This document shows, one piece after another, positions 12,101-24,447 of a stretch of DNA of 64,000 bases. Origin of the DNA: Prosopocoilus inquinatus (Eukaryota; Arthropoda; Insecta; Coleoptera; Lucanidae); NCBI GenBank assembly GCA_036172665.1, contig CM069880.1, forward strand, positions 2,234,501 to 2,298,500. The letters are read 5' to 3'. Positions within the stretch are counted from its first letter, which is position 1; each line of letters opens with the position of its first letter. The position numbers were made by a program, and so were the translations under genes. Under the pieces are notes generated by a model, which was not told where the DNA came from, searched no databases, and saw nothing but the letters and a program-made list of their open reading frames with translations.

Positions 12101-14717
12101 TTTGGACGCAGCAGGAGCTGGAAATAGTTTTAAACGAAACAACACGTATTAGCGTTGTTCCTGTGCTGTATCTAATCGATCCTTACTTATCTATCATGTT
12201 ATTTTAGGTTTGGATGGACTCCTGTAACTGATGTGAGATACGACGTTTTCGGACGCAGCAGAAGCTGGAAATAGTTTTAAACGAAACAACACGTATTAGC
12301 GATGTTCCTGTGATGTATCTAATCGATCCTTACTCATCTATCATGTTATTTTACGTTTGGATGGACTCCAGTAACTCTAATGTGAGATACGAAGTTCTCG
12401 GACGCAGCTGAAGCTGGAAATAGTTTTAAACGAAACAACACGTATCAGCGTTGTTCCTGTGATGTATCTAATCGATCCTTACTCATCTATCATGTTATTT
12501 GGCGTTTCGATGGACTCCAGTAACTTTGATGTGAGATACGAAGTTCTCGGACGCAGCTGAAGCTGGAAATAGTTTTAAACGAAACAACACGTATCAGCGT
12601 TGTTCCTGTGATGTATCTAATCGATCCTTACTTAGCTACTATGTTATTTGACGTTTCGATGGACTCCAGTAACTCTAATGTGAGATACGAAATTTTCGGA
12701 CGCAGCAGCAGCTGGAAATGGTTTTAAACGAAACAACACATATTAGCGTTGTTCCTGTGATGTATCTAATCGATCCTTACTCATCTTTCATATTATTTGA
12801 CGTTTGGACGGACTCCAGTAACTCTGATGTGAGATACAAAGTTCTTCGACGCAGCAGAAGCTGGAAATAGTTTTGAACGAAACAACACGTATTAGCGTTG
12901 TTCCTGTGATGTATCTAAACGATCCTTATTTATCTAACATGTTATTTGACGTTTCGATGGACTCCAGTAAGTCTGATGTGAGATACAAAGTTTTTGGACG
13001 CAGCAGGAGCTGGAAATAGTTTTAAACGAAACAACACGTATTAGCGTTGTTCCTGTACTGTATCTAATCGATCCTTACTTATCTATCATGTTATTTGACG
13101 TTTCGATGGACTCCAGTAACTCTGATGTGAGATACGACGTTTTCGGACGCAGCAGAAGCTGGAAATAGTTTTAAACGAAACAACACGCATTAGCGATGTT
13201 CCTGTGATGTATCTAATCGATCCTTACTCATCTATCATCTTATTTTACGTTTGGATGGACTCCAGTAAGTCTGATGTGAGATACGACGTTTTCGGACGCA
13301 GCAGAAGCTGGAAATAGTTTTAAACGAAACAACACGTATTAGCGTTGTTCCTGTGATGTATCTAAACGATCCTTATTTATCTAACATGTTATTTGACGTT
13401 TCGATGGACTCCAGTAAGTCTGATGTGAGATACAAAGTTCTCGGACACAGCAGAAGCTGGAAATAGTTTTGAACGAAACAGCACGTATTAGCGTTGTTCC
13501 TGTGATGTATCTAAACGATCCTTACTTATCTAACATGTTATTTGACGTTTGGATGGACTCCAGTAACTCTAATGTGAGATACGAAATTTTCGGACGCAGC
13601 AGCAGCTGGAAATAGTTTTAAACGAAACAACACGCATTAGCGTTGTTCCTGTGATGTATCTAATCGATCCTTACTCATCTCTCATGTTATTTGGCGTTTC
13701 GATGGACTCCAGTAACTTTGATGTGAGTTACGAAGTTCTCGGACGCAGCTGAAGCTAGAAATAGTTTTAAAGCAAACAACACGCATTAGCGTTGTTCCTG
13801 TGATGTATCTAATCGATCCTTACTCATCTATCATGTTATTTGACGTTTCGATGGACTCCAGTAACTCTGATGTGAGATACGACGTTTACGGACGCAGCAG
13901 AAGCTGGAAATAGTTTTAAACGAAACAACACGCATTAGCGTTGTTCCTGTGATGTATCTAATCGATCCTTACTCATCTATCATGTTATTTGGCGTTTCGA
14001 TGGACTCCAGTAACTTTGATGTGAGATACGAAGTTCTCGGACGCAGCAGAAGCTGGAGGTAGTTTAGAACGAAACAACACGTATTAGCGTTGTTCCTGTG
14101 ATGTATCTAATCGATCCTTACTTAGCTACTATGTTATTTGACGTTTCGATGGACTCCAGTAACTCTGATGTGAGATACGACGTTTACGGACGCAGCACAA
14201 GCTGGAAATAGTTTTAAACGAAACAACACGCATTAGCGTTGTTCCTGTGATGTATCTAATTGATCCTTACTCATCTATCATGTTATTTGGCGTTTCGATG
14301 GACTCCAGTAACTCTGATGTGAGATACGACGTTTACGGACGCAGCAGAAGCTGGAAATAGTTTTAAACGAAACAACACGCATTAGCGTTGTTCCTGTGAT
14401 GTATCTAATCGATCCTTACTCATCTCTCATGTTATTTGGCGTTTCGATGGACTCCAGTAACTTTAATGTGAGTTACGAAGTTCTCGGACGCAGCTGAAGC
14501 TAGAAATAGTTTTAAAGGAAACAACACGCATTAGCGTTGTTCCTGTGATGTATCTAATCGATCCTTACTCATCTATCATGTTATTTGGCGTTTCGATAGA
14601 CTCCAGTAACTTTGATGTGAGATACGAAGTTCTCGGACACAGCTGAAGCTAGAAATAGTTTTAAACGAAACAACACGCATTAGCGTTGTTCCTGTGATGT
14701 ATCTAATCGATCCTTAC
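9152..14717 (+). repeat. Higher-order unit A2 (about 5.54 kb)
   Basis: Second copy of unit A1 with a single 1515-bp subunit. Positions 5506-9180 of A1 match 11043-14717 at a constant offset of 5537 bp (7052 minus 1515). Agreement stops near 14718, where A1 reads into ttacttagctatta and A2 reads ttactcatctctc. The 3' two thirds of this unit is also the left arm of the large palindrome centred near 15.6 kb. Confidence 0.85.
11024..11077 (+). repeat. 27-bp tandem duplication inside a monomer, third copy
   Basis: Same lesion, 7052 bp after the first. The reverse-oriented counterpart in the right palindrome arm (20222-20269) keeps the ttaatttaaaac and tatcttcagctg variants. It then changes to a different monomer type exactly at the start of the duplicated segment, so the arm homology ends here. 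Confidence 0.9.
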
Positions 14718-14880
14718 TCATCTCTCATGTTATTTGGCGTTTCGATGGACTCCAGTAACTCTGATGTGAGATACAAAGTTCTCGGACGCAGCAGAAGCTG
14801 GAAATAGTTTTGAACGAAACAACACGTATTAGCGTTGTTCCTGTGATGTATCTAAACGATCCTTATTTATCTAACATGTT
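11049..14880 (+). repeat. Left arm of the large near-palindrome
   Basis: Reading down from 14880, the complement matches 16289 upward. Monomer variants appear in the same order: ttttgaac, then gacacagctg, ttttaaagg, aattgatcc, gcacaagctgg, ggaggtagtttag, aaagcaaac and cttcgacg, through to tatcagcg, aactgatg and aaattaaac. The arm is 3832 bp. Compared with the right arm it has one extra monomer near 13.35-13.5 kb and lacks two monomers near 12.29 kb. Confidence 0.9.
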
Positions 14881-16290
14881 ATTTGACGTTTGGATGGACT
14901 CCAGTAAGTCTGATGTGAGATACAAAGTTTTTGGACGCAGCAGGAGCTGGAAATAGTTTTAAACGAAACAACACGTATTAGCGTTGTTCCTGTGCTGTAT
15001 CTAATCGATCCTTACTTATCTATCATGTTATTTGACGTTTCGATGGACTCCAGTAACTCTGATGTGAGATACGACGTTTTCGGACGCAGCAGAAGCTGGA
15101 AATAGTTTTAAACGAAACAACACGTATTAGCGTTGTTCCTGTGATGTATCTAATCGATCCTTTCTCATCTATTATGTTATTTGACGTTTGGAAGGACACC
15201 AGTAACTCTGATGTGAGATACGAAGTTCTCGGACGCAGCAGAAGCTGGAAATAGTTTTAAACAAAACAACACGCATTAGCGTTGTTCCTGTGATGTATCT
15301 AATCGATCCTTACTCATCTATCATGTTATTTGGCGTTTCGATGGACTCCAGTAACTTTGATGTGAGATACGACGTTTTCGGACGCAGCAGAAGCTGGAAA
15401 TAGTTTTAAACGAAACAACACGCATTAGCGATGTTCCTGTGATGTATCTAATCGATCCTTACTCATCTATCATGTTATTTTACGTTTGGATGGACTCCAG
15501 TAACTCTGATGTGAGATACGACGTTTTCGGACGCAGCAGAAGCTGGAAATAGTTCTAAACGAAACAACACGCATTAGCGATGTTCCTGTGATGTATCTAA
15601 TCGATCCTTACTCATCCATCATGTTATTTTACGTTTGGATGGACTCCAGTAACTCTGATGTGAGATACAAAGTTTTTACGCAGCAGCAGCTGGAAATAGT
15701 TTTAAACGAAACAACACATATTAGCGTTGTTCCTGTGATGTATCTAATCGATCCTTACTCATCTCTCATGTTATTTGACGTTTCGATGGACTCCAGTAAC
15801 TCTAATGTGAGATAAGAAATTTTCGGACGCAGCAGCAGCTGGAAATAGTTTTAAACGAAACAACACATATTAGCGTTGTTCCTGTGATGTATCTAATCGA
15901 TCCTTACTCATCTCTCATGTTATTTGACGTTTGGACGGACTCCAGTAATTCTGATGTGAGATACAAAGTTCTCGGACGCAGCAGAATCTGGAAATAGTTT
16001 TGAACGAAACAACACGTATTAGCGTTGTTCCTGTGATGTATCTAAACGATCCTTATTTATCTAACATGTTATTTGACGTTTCCATGGACTCCAGTAAGTC
16101 TGATGTGAGATACAAAGTTTTTGGACGCAGCAGGAACTGGAAATAGTTTTAAACGAAACAACACGTATTAGCGTTGTTCCTGTACTGTATCTAATCGATC
16201 CTTACTTATCTCTCATGTTATTTGACGTTTCGATGGACTCCAGTAACAGATGTGAGATACGACGTTTTCGGACGCAGCAGAAGCTGGAAA
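14718..16290 (+). repeat. End of block A and palindrome spacer
   Basis: About ten + monomers between unit A2 and the orientation switch. It holds monomers like those at 1-950, including the ggacaccag variant near 15195, a 2-bp deletion at about 15678 (agtttttacgcagc) and a 2-bp deletion near 16247 (agtaacagatg). Positions 14881-16288 are the spacer between the palindrome arms. No gene is present. One short open frame across 15588-15815 is satellite read-through. Confidence 0.9.
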
Positions 16291-16297
16291 CATGTTA
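16284..16297. other. Orientation switch, + to -
   Basis: The + sequence runs to gctggaaa and the reverse-complement sequence starts with catgttagataaataagg. The + monomer would have continued tag, and the - monomer would have been preceded by aataa, so the two share aa at 16289-16290. The join is a direct two-piece junction with 2 bp of microhomology and no filler. It is the only permanent change of orientation in the window. Confidence 0.95.
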
Positions 16298-19200
16298 GAT
16301 AAATAAGGATCGTTTAGATACATCACAGGAACAACGCTAATACGTGTTGTTTCGTTCAAAACTATTTCCAGCTTCTGCTGCGTCCGAGAACTTTGTATCT
16401 CACATCAGAGTTACTGGAGTCCATCGAAACGCCAAATAACATGAGAGATGAGTAAGGATCGATTAGATACATCACAGGAACAACGCTAATGCGTGTTGTT
16501 TCGTTTAAAACTATTTCTAGCTTCAGCTGTGTCCGAGAACTTCGTATCTCACATCAAAGTTACTGGAGTCTATCGAAACGCCAAATAACATGATAGATGA
16601 GTAAGGATCGATTAGATACATCACAGGAACAACGCTAATGCGTGTTGTTTCCTTTAAAACTATTTCTAGCTTCAGCTGCGTCCGAGAACTTCGTAACTCA
16701 CATTAAAGTTACTGGAGTCCATCGAAACGCCAAATAACATGAGAGATGAGTAAGGATCGATTAGATACATCACAGGAACAACGCTAATGCGTGTTGTTTC
16801 GTTTAAAACTATTTCCAGCTTCTGCTGCGTCCGTAAACGTCGTATCTCACATCAGAGTTACTGGAGTCCATCGAAACGCCAAATAACATGATAGATGAGT
16901 AAGGATCAATTAGATACATCACAGGAACAACGCTAATGCGTGTTGTTTCGTTTAAAACTATTTCCAGCTTGTGCTGCGTCCGTAAACGTCGTATCGCACA
17001 TCAGAGTTACTGGAGTCCATCGAAACGTCAAATAACATAGTAGCTAAGTAAGGATCGATTAGATACATCACAGGAACAACGCTAATACGTGTTGTTTCGT
17101 TCTAAACTACCTCCAGCTTCTGCTGCGTCCGAGAACTTCGTATCTCACATCAAAGTTACTGGAGTCCATCGAAACGCCAAATAACATGATAGATGAGTAA
17201 GGATCGATTAGATACATCACAGGAACAACGCTAATGCGTGTTGTTTCGTTTAAAACTATTTCCAGCTTCTGCTGCGTCCGTAAACGTCGTATCTCACATC
17301 AGAGTTACTGGAGTCCATCGAAACGTCAAATAACATGATAGATGAGTAAGGATCGATTAGATACATCACAGGAACAACGCTAATGCGTGTTGTTTGCTTT
17401 AAAACTATTTCTAGCTTCAGCTGCGTCCGAGAACTTCGTAACTCACATCAAAGTTACTGGAGTCCATCGAAACGCCAAATAACATGAGAGATGAGTAAGG
17501 ATCGATTAGATACATCACAGGAACAACGCTAATGCGTGTTGTTTCGTTTAAAACTATTTCCAGCTGCTGCTGCGTCCGAAAATTTCGTATCTCACATTAG
17601 AGTTACTGGAGTCCATCCAAACGTCAAATAACATGTTAGATAAGTAAGGATCGTTTAGATACATCACAGGAACAACACTAATACGTGCTGTTTCGTTCAA
17701 AACTATTTCCAGCTTCTGCTGTGTCCGAGAACTTTGTATCTCACATCAGACTTACTGGAGTCCATCCAAACGTAAAATAAGATGATAGATGAGTAAGGAT
17801 CGATTAGATACATCACAGGAACATCGCTAATGCGTGTTGTTTCGTTTAAAACTATTTCCAGCTTCTGCTGCGTCCGAAAACGTCGTATCTCACATCAGAG
17901 TTACTGGAGTCCATCGAAACGTCAAATAACATGATAGATAAGTAAGGATCGATTAGATACAGTACAGGAACAACGCTAATACGTGTTGTTTCGTTTAAAA
18001 CTATTTCCAGCTCCTGCTGCGTCCAAAAACTTTGTATCTTACAGCAGACTTACTGGAGTCCATCGAAACGTCAAATAACATGTTAGATAAATAAGGATCG
18101 TTTAGATACATCACAGGAACAACGCTAATACGTGTTGTTTCGTTCAAAACTATTTCCAGCTTCTGCTGCGTCGAAGAACTTTGTATCTCACATCAGAGTT
18201 ACTGGAGTCCGTCCAAACGTCAAATAACATGAAAGATGAGTAAGGATCGATTAGATACATCACAGGAACAACGCTAATATGTGTTGTTTCGTTTAAAACC
18301 ATTTCCAGCTGCTGCTGCGTCCGAAAATTTCGTATCTCACATTAGAGTTACTGGAGTCCATCGAAACGTCAAATAACATAGTAGCTAAGTAAGGATCGAT
18401 TAGATACATCACAGGAACAACGCTGATACGTGTTGTTTCGTTTAAAACTATTTCCAGCTTCAGCTGCGTCCGAGAACTTCGTATCTCACATCAAAGTTAC
18501 TGGAGTCCATCGAAACGCCAAATAACATGATAGATGAGTAAGGATCGATTAGATACATCACAGGAACAACGCTGATACGTGTTGTTTCGTTTAAAACTAT
18601 TTCCAGCTTCAGCTGCGTCCGAGAACTTCGTATCTCACATTAGAGTTACTGGAGTCCATCCAAACGTAAAATAACATGATAGATGAGTAAGGATCGATTA
18701 GATACATCACAGGAACATCGCTAATGCGTGTTGTTTCGTTTAAAACTATTTCCAGCTTCTGCTGCGTCCGAAAACGTCGTATCTCACATCAAAGTTACTG
18801 GAGTCAATCGAAACGCCAAATAACATGATAGATGAGTAAGGATCGATTAGATACATCACAGGAACAACGCTAATGCGTGTTGTTTCGTTTAAAACTATTT
18901 CCAGCTTCTGCTGCGTCCGAGAACTTCGTATCTCACATCAGAGTTACTGGTGTCCATCCAAACGTCAAATAACATAATAGATGAGAAAGGATCGATTAGA
19001 TACATCACAGGAACAACGCTAATACGTGTTGTTTCGTTTAAAACTATTTCCAGCTTCTGCTGCGTCCGAAAACGTCGTATCTCACATCAGTTACAGGAGT
19101 CCATCCAAACCTAAAATAACATGATAGATAAGTAAGGATCGATTAGATACAGCACAGGAACAACGCTAATACGTGTTGTTTCGTTTAAAACTATTTCCAG

Positions 19201-20269
19201 CTCCTGCTGCGTCCAAAAACTTTGTATCTCACATCAGAGTTACTGGGGTCCATCCAAACGTCAAATAACATGTTAGATAAATAAGGATCGTTTAGATACA
19301 TCACAGGAACAACGCTAATACGTGTTGTTTCGTTCAAAACTATTTCCAGCTTCTGCTGCGTCCGAGAACTTTGTATCTCACATCAGAGTTACTGGAGTTC
19401 ATCGAAACGCCAAATAACATAATAGATGAGTAAGGATCGATTAGATACATCACAGGAACAACGCTAATGCGTGTTGTTTCGTTTAAAACTATTTCTAGCT
19501 TCAGCTGCGTCCGAGAACTTCGTATCTCACATCAAAGTTACTGGAGTCTATCGAAACGCCAAATAACATGATAGATGAGTAAGGATCGATTAGATACATC
19601 ACAGGAACAACGCTAATGCGTGTTGTTTCCTTTAAAACTATTTCTAGCTTCAGCTGCGTCCGAGAACTTCGTAACTCACATAAAAGTTACTGGAGTCCAT
19701 CGAAACGCCAAATAACATGAGAGATGAGTAAGGATCGATTAGATACATCACAGGAACAACGCTAATGCGTGTTGTTTTGTTTAAAACTATTTCCAGCTTC
19801 TGCTGCGTCCGGAAATTTCTTATCTCACATCATAGTTACTGGAGTCCATCGAAACGTCAAATAACATAGTAGATAAGTAAGGATCGATTAGATACATCAC
19901 AGGAACAACGCTAATACGTGTTGTTTCGTTCAAAACTATTTCCAGCTTCTGCTGCGTCCGAGAACTTTGTATCTCACATCAGAGTTACTGGAGTCCATCG
20001 AAACGCCAAATAACATGAGAGATGAGTAAGGATCGATTAGATACATCACAGGAACAACGCTAATGCGTGTTGTTTCGTTTAAAACTATTTCTAGCTTCAG
20101 CTGCGTCCGAGAACTTCGTATCTCACATCAAAGTTACTGGAGTCTATCGAAACGCCAAATAACATGATAGATGAGTAAGGAACGATTAGATACATCACAG
20201 GAACAACGCTAATGCGTGTTGTTTAATTTAAAACTATTTCTATCTTCAGCTGCGTCCGAGAACTTCGTA
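16289..20269 (-). repeat. Right arm of the large near-palindrome
   Basis: Reverse-complement counterpart of 11049-14880, 3981 bp. The 149-bp excess is accounted for by one missing monomer (jump at about 17751-17763, from the ccagacttactgg monomer straight into aaataagatgatag) and two inserted monomers at about 18735-19033. The inserted pair carries the ctggtgtccatcc and ataatagatgagaaagg variants that otherwise belong to the 181-226 and 15154-15199 type. Apart from these steps the order of variants is the same as in the left arm, with few point differences. Confidence 0.9.
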
Positions 20270-21469
20270 ACTCACATTAAAGTTACTGGAGTCCATCGAA
20301 ACGCCAAATAACATGAGAGATGAGTAAGGATCGATTAGATACATCACAGGAACAACGCTAATGCGTGTTGTTTCGTTTAAAACTATTTCCAGCTTCTGCT
20401 GCGTCCGAAAACGTCGTATCTCACATCAAAGTTACTGGAGTCAATCGAAACGCCAAATAACATGATAGATGAGTAAGGATCGATTAGATACAACACAGGA
20501 ACAACGCTAATGCGTGTTGTTTCGTTTAAAACTATTTCCAGCTTCTGCTGCGTCCGAGAACTTCGTATCTCACATCAGAGTTACTGGTGTCCATCCAAAC
20601 GTCAAATAACATAATAGATGAGAAAGGATCGATTAGATACATCACAGGAACAACGCTAATACGTGTTGTTTCGTTTAAAACTATTTCCAGCTTCTGCTGC
20701 GTCCGAAAACGTCGCATCTCACATCAGTTACTGGAGTCCATCCAAACGTAAAATAACATGATAGATAAGTAAGGATCGATTAGATACAGCACAGGAACAA
20801 CGCTAATACGTGTTGTTTCGTTTAAAACTATTTCCAGCTCCTGCTGCGTCCAAAAACTTTGTATCTCACATCAGAGTTACTGGAGTCCATCCAAACGTCA
20901 AATAACATGTTAGATAAATAAGGATCGTTTAGATACATCACAGGAACAACGCTAATACGTGTTGTTTCGTTCAAAACTATTTCCAGCTTCTGCTGCGTCC
21001 GAGAACTTTGTATCTCACATCAGAGTTACTGGAGTTCATCGAAACGCCAAATAACATGATAGATGAGTAAGGATCGATTAGATACATCACAGGAACAACG
21101 CTAATGCGTGTTGTTTCCTTTAAAACTATTTCTAGCTTCAGCTGCGTCCGAGAACTTCGTAAAACACATAAAAGTTACTGGAGTCCATCGAAACGCCAAA
21201 TAACATCAGAGATGAGTAAGGATCGATTAGATACATCACAGGAACAACGCTAATGCGTGTTGTTTCGTTTAAAACTATTTCCAGCTTCTGCTGCGTCCGG
21301 AAATTTCGTATCTCACATCATAGTTACTGGAGTCCATCGAAACGTCAAATAACATAGTAGATAAGTAAGGATCGATTAGATACATCACAGGAACAACGCT
21401 AATACGTGTTGTTTCGTTCAAAACTATTTCCAGCTTCTGCTGCGTCCGAGAACTTTGTATCTCACATCA
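18801..21469 (-). repeat. Tandem 1637-bp offset duplication, second copy shortened
   Basis: The rare variant gagtcaatcg occurs at 18801 and 20438, 1637 bp apart (11 monomers minus a 2-bp deletion at catcagttac). What follows is also repeated (ggtgtccatcc, then catcagtta, then gctcctgctgc), except that the second copy has lost the one monomer corresponding to about 19500-19600. The region bridges the right palindrome arm and the 20-monomer units. Confidence 0.7.
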
Positions 21470-24447
21470 GAGTTACTGGAGTCCATCGAAACGCCAAATA
21501 ACATGAGAGATGAGTAAGGATCGATTAGATACATCACAGGAACAACGCTGATGCGTGTTGTTTCGTTTAAAACTATTTCCAGCTGCTGCTGCGTCCGAAA
21601 ATTTCGTATCTCACATTAGAGTTACTGGAGTCCATCCAAACGTCAAATAACATGTTAGATAAGTAAGGATCGTTTAGATACATCACAGGAACAACGCTAA
21701 TACGTGCTGTTTCGTTCAAAACTATTTCCAGCTTCTGCTGTGTCCGAGAACTTTGTATCTCACATCAGACTTACTGGAGTCCATCCAAACGTAAAATAAC
21801 ATGATAGATGAGTAAGGATCGATTAGATACATCACAGGAACATCGCTAATGCGTGTTGTATCGTTTAAAACTATTTCCAGCTTCTGCTGCGTCCGAAAAC
21901 GTCGTATCTCACATCAGAGTTACTGGAGTCCATCGAAACGTCAAATAACATGATAGATAAGTAAGGATCGATTAGATACAGTACAGGAACAACGCTAATA
22001 CGTGTTGTTTCGTTTAAAACTATTTCCAGCTCCTGCTGCGTCCAAAAACTTTGTATCTCACATCAGACTTACTGGAGTCCATCGAAACGTCAAATAACAT
22101 GTTAGATAAATAAGGATCGTTTAGATACATCACAGGAACAACGCTAATACGCGTTGTTTCGTTCAAAACTATTTCCAGCTTCTGCTGCGTCGAAGAACTT
22201 TGTATCTCACATCAGAGTTACTGGAGTCCGTCCAAACGTCAAATAACATGAAAGATGAGTAAGGATCGATTAGATACATCACAGGAACAACGCTAATATG
22301 TGTTGTTTCGTTTAAAACCATTTCCAGCTGCTGCTGCGTCCGAAAATTTCGTATCTCACATTAAAGATACTGGAGTCCATCGAAACGTCAAATAACATAG
22401 TAGCTAAGTAAGGATCGATTAGATACATCACAGGAACAACGCTAATACGTGTTGTTTCGTTTAAAACTATTTCCAGCTTCAGCTGCGTCCGAGAACTTCG
22501 TATCTCACATCAAAGTTACTGGAGTCCATCGAAACGCCAAATAACATGATAGATGAGTAAGGATCGATTAGATACATCACAGGAACCGCTAATACGTGTT
22601 GTTTCGTTCAAAACTATTTCCAGCTTCTGCTGCGTCGAAGAACTTTGTATCTCACATCAGAGTTACTGGAGTCCATCCAAACGTCAAATAACATGTTAGA
22701 TAAATAAGGATCGTTTAGATACATCACAGGAACAACGCTAATACGTGTTGTTTCGTTCAAAACTATTTCCAGCTTCTGCTGCGTCCGAGAACTTTGTATC
22801 TCACATCAGAGTTACTGGAGTTCATCGAAACGCCAAATAACATGATAGATGAGTAAGGATCGATTAGATACATCACAGGAACAACGCTAATGCGTGTTGT
22901 TTCGTTTAAAACTATTTCTAGCTTCAGCTGCGTCCGAGAACTTCGTATCTCACATCAAAGTTACTGGAGTCTATCGAAACGCCAAATAACATGATAGATG
23001 AGTAAGGATCGATTAGATACATCACAGGAACAACGCTAATGCGTGTTGTTTCCTTTAAAACTTTTTCTAGCTTCAGCTGCGTCCGAGAACTTCGTAACTC
23101 ACATAAAAGTTACTGGAGTCCATCGAAACGCCAAATAACATGAGAGATGAGTAAGGATCGATTAGATACATCACAGGAACAACGCTAATGCGTGTTGTTT
23201 CGTTTAAAACTATTTCCAGCTTCTGCTGCGTCCGGAAATTTCGTATCTCACATCATAGTTACTGGAGTCCATCGAAACGTCAAATAACATAGTAGATAAA
23301 TAAGGATCGATTAGATACATCACAGGAACAACGCTAATACGTGTTGTTTCGTTCAAAACTATTTCCAGCTTCTGCTGCGTCCGAGAACATTGTATCTCAC
23401 ATCAGAGTTACTGGAGTCCATCGAAACGCCAAATAACATGAGAGAGGAGTAAGGATCGATTAGATACATCACAGGAACAACGCTAATGCGTGTTGTTTCG
23501 TTTAAAACTATTTCTAGCTTCAGCTGCGACCGAGAACTTCGTATCTCACATCAAAGTTACTGGAGTCTATCGAAACGCCAAATAACATGATAGATGAGTA
23601 AGGATCGATTAGATACATCACAGGAACAACGCTAATGCGTGTTGTTTCCTTTAAAACTATTTCTAGCTTCAGCTGCGTCCGAGAACTTCGTAACTCACAT
23701 TAAAGTTACTGGAGTCCATCGAAACGCCAAATAACATGAGAGATGAGTAAGGATCGATTAGATACATCACAGGAACAACGCTAATGCGTGTTGTTTCGTT
23801 TAAAACTATTTCCAGCTTCTGCTGCGTCCGTAAACGTCGTATCTCACATCAGAGTTACTGGAGTCCATCGAAACGCCAAATAACATGATAGATGAGTAAG
23901 GATCAATTAGATACATCACAGGAACAACGCTAATGCGTGTTGTTTCGTTTAAAACTATTTCCAGCTTCTGCTGCGTCCGTAAACGTCGTATCTCACATCA
24001 GAGTTACTGGAGTCCATCGAAACGTCAAATAACATAGTAGCTAAGTAAGGATCGATTAGATACATCACAGGAACAACGCTAATACGTGTTGTTTCGTTCA
24101 AAACTACCTCCAGCTTCTGCTGCGTCCGAGAACTTCGTATCTCACATCAAAGTTACTGGAGTCCATCGAAACGCCAAATAACATGATAGATGAGTAAGGA
24201 TCGATTAGATACATCACAGGAACAACGCTAATGCGTGTTGTTTCGTTTAAAACTATTTCCAGCTTCTGCTGCGTCCGTAAACGTCGTATCTCACATCAGA
24301 GTTACTGGAGTCCATCGAAACGTCAAATAACATGATAGATGAGTAAGGATCGATTAGATACATCACAGGAACAACGCTAATGCGTGTTGTTTCCTTTAAA
24401 ACTATTTCTAGCTTCAGCTGCGTCCGAGAACTTCGTAACTCTCATCA
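21470..24447 (-). repeat. 20-monomer higher-order unit B1, 2978 bp
   Basis: Diagnostic variants recur at exactly 2978 bp: acgtgctgtttcg at 21703, 24681 and 27659; aggaaccgctaat (2-bp deletion) at 22581 and 25559; gagaacattg at 23383 and 26361. The length 2978 is 20 x 149 minus that 2-bp deletion. Private differences in this copy include gctgatgcg (21548), acgcgttgt (22149) and actttttctag (23060). Confidence 0.9.

Larger units (their letters stand above)
1..16290 (+). repeat. Satellite block A: about 109 tandem 149-bp monomers in + orientation
   Basis: Head-to-tail copies of one monomer. The start motif cgtattagcg occurs at 1 and 150, and its cgcattagcg form at 299, which fixes the period at 149 bp. 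From 1 to its counterpart at 14974 is 14973 bp. That is exactly 100 monomers plus 73 bp, explained by three 27-bp internal duplications (+81), three 2-bp deletions (-6) and two 1-bp deletions (-2). Monomers differ by linked sets of point variants, for example cgttgtt/cgatgtt, taatcgatcc/taaacgatcc, gtttcgatgg/gtttggatgg, gcagaagctgg/gctgaagctag and ttttaaacg/ttttgaacg. There is no gene, no unique sequence and no interspersed element. The block enters the window already in register, so it extends to the left of position 1. Confidence 0.98.

Noticed and set aside
15588..15815. 75-residue open frame in + orientation
   Set aside because: It consists of two copies of the same peptide encoded by adjacent satellite monomers, and it owes its existence to a 2-bp deletion near 15678 that shifts the frame. 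There is no start context, and the same phrase appears in frames all over the array.
20532..20717. 61-residue open frame on the minus strand
   Set aside because: Read-through of satellite, with the same recurrent peptide as elsewhere. It is not conserved as a frame between neighbouring monomers.
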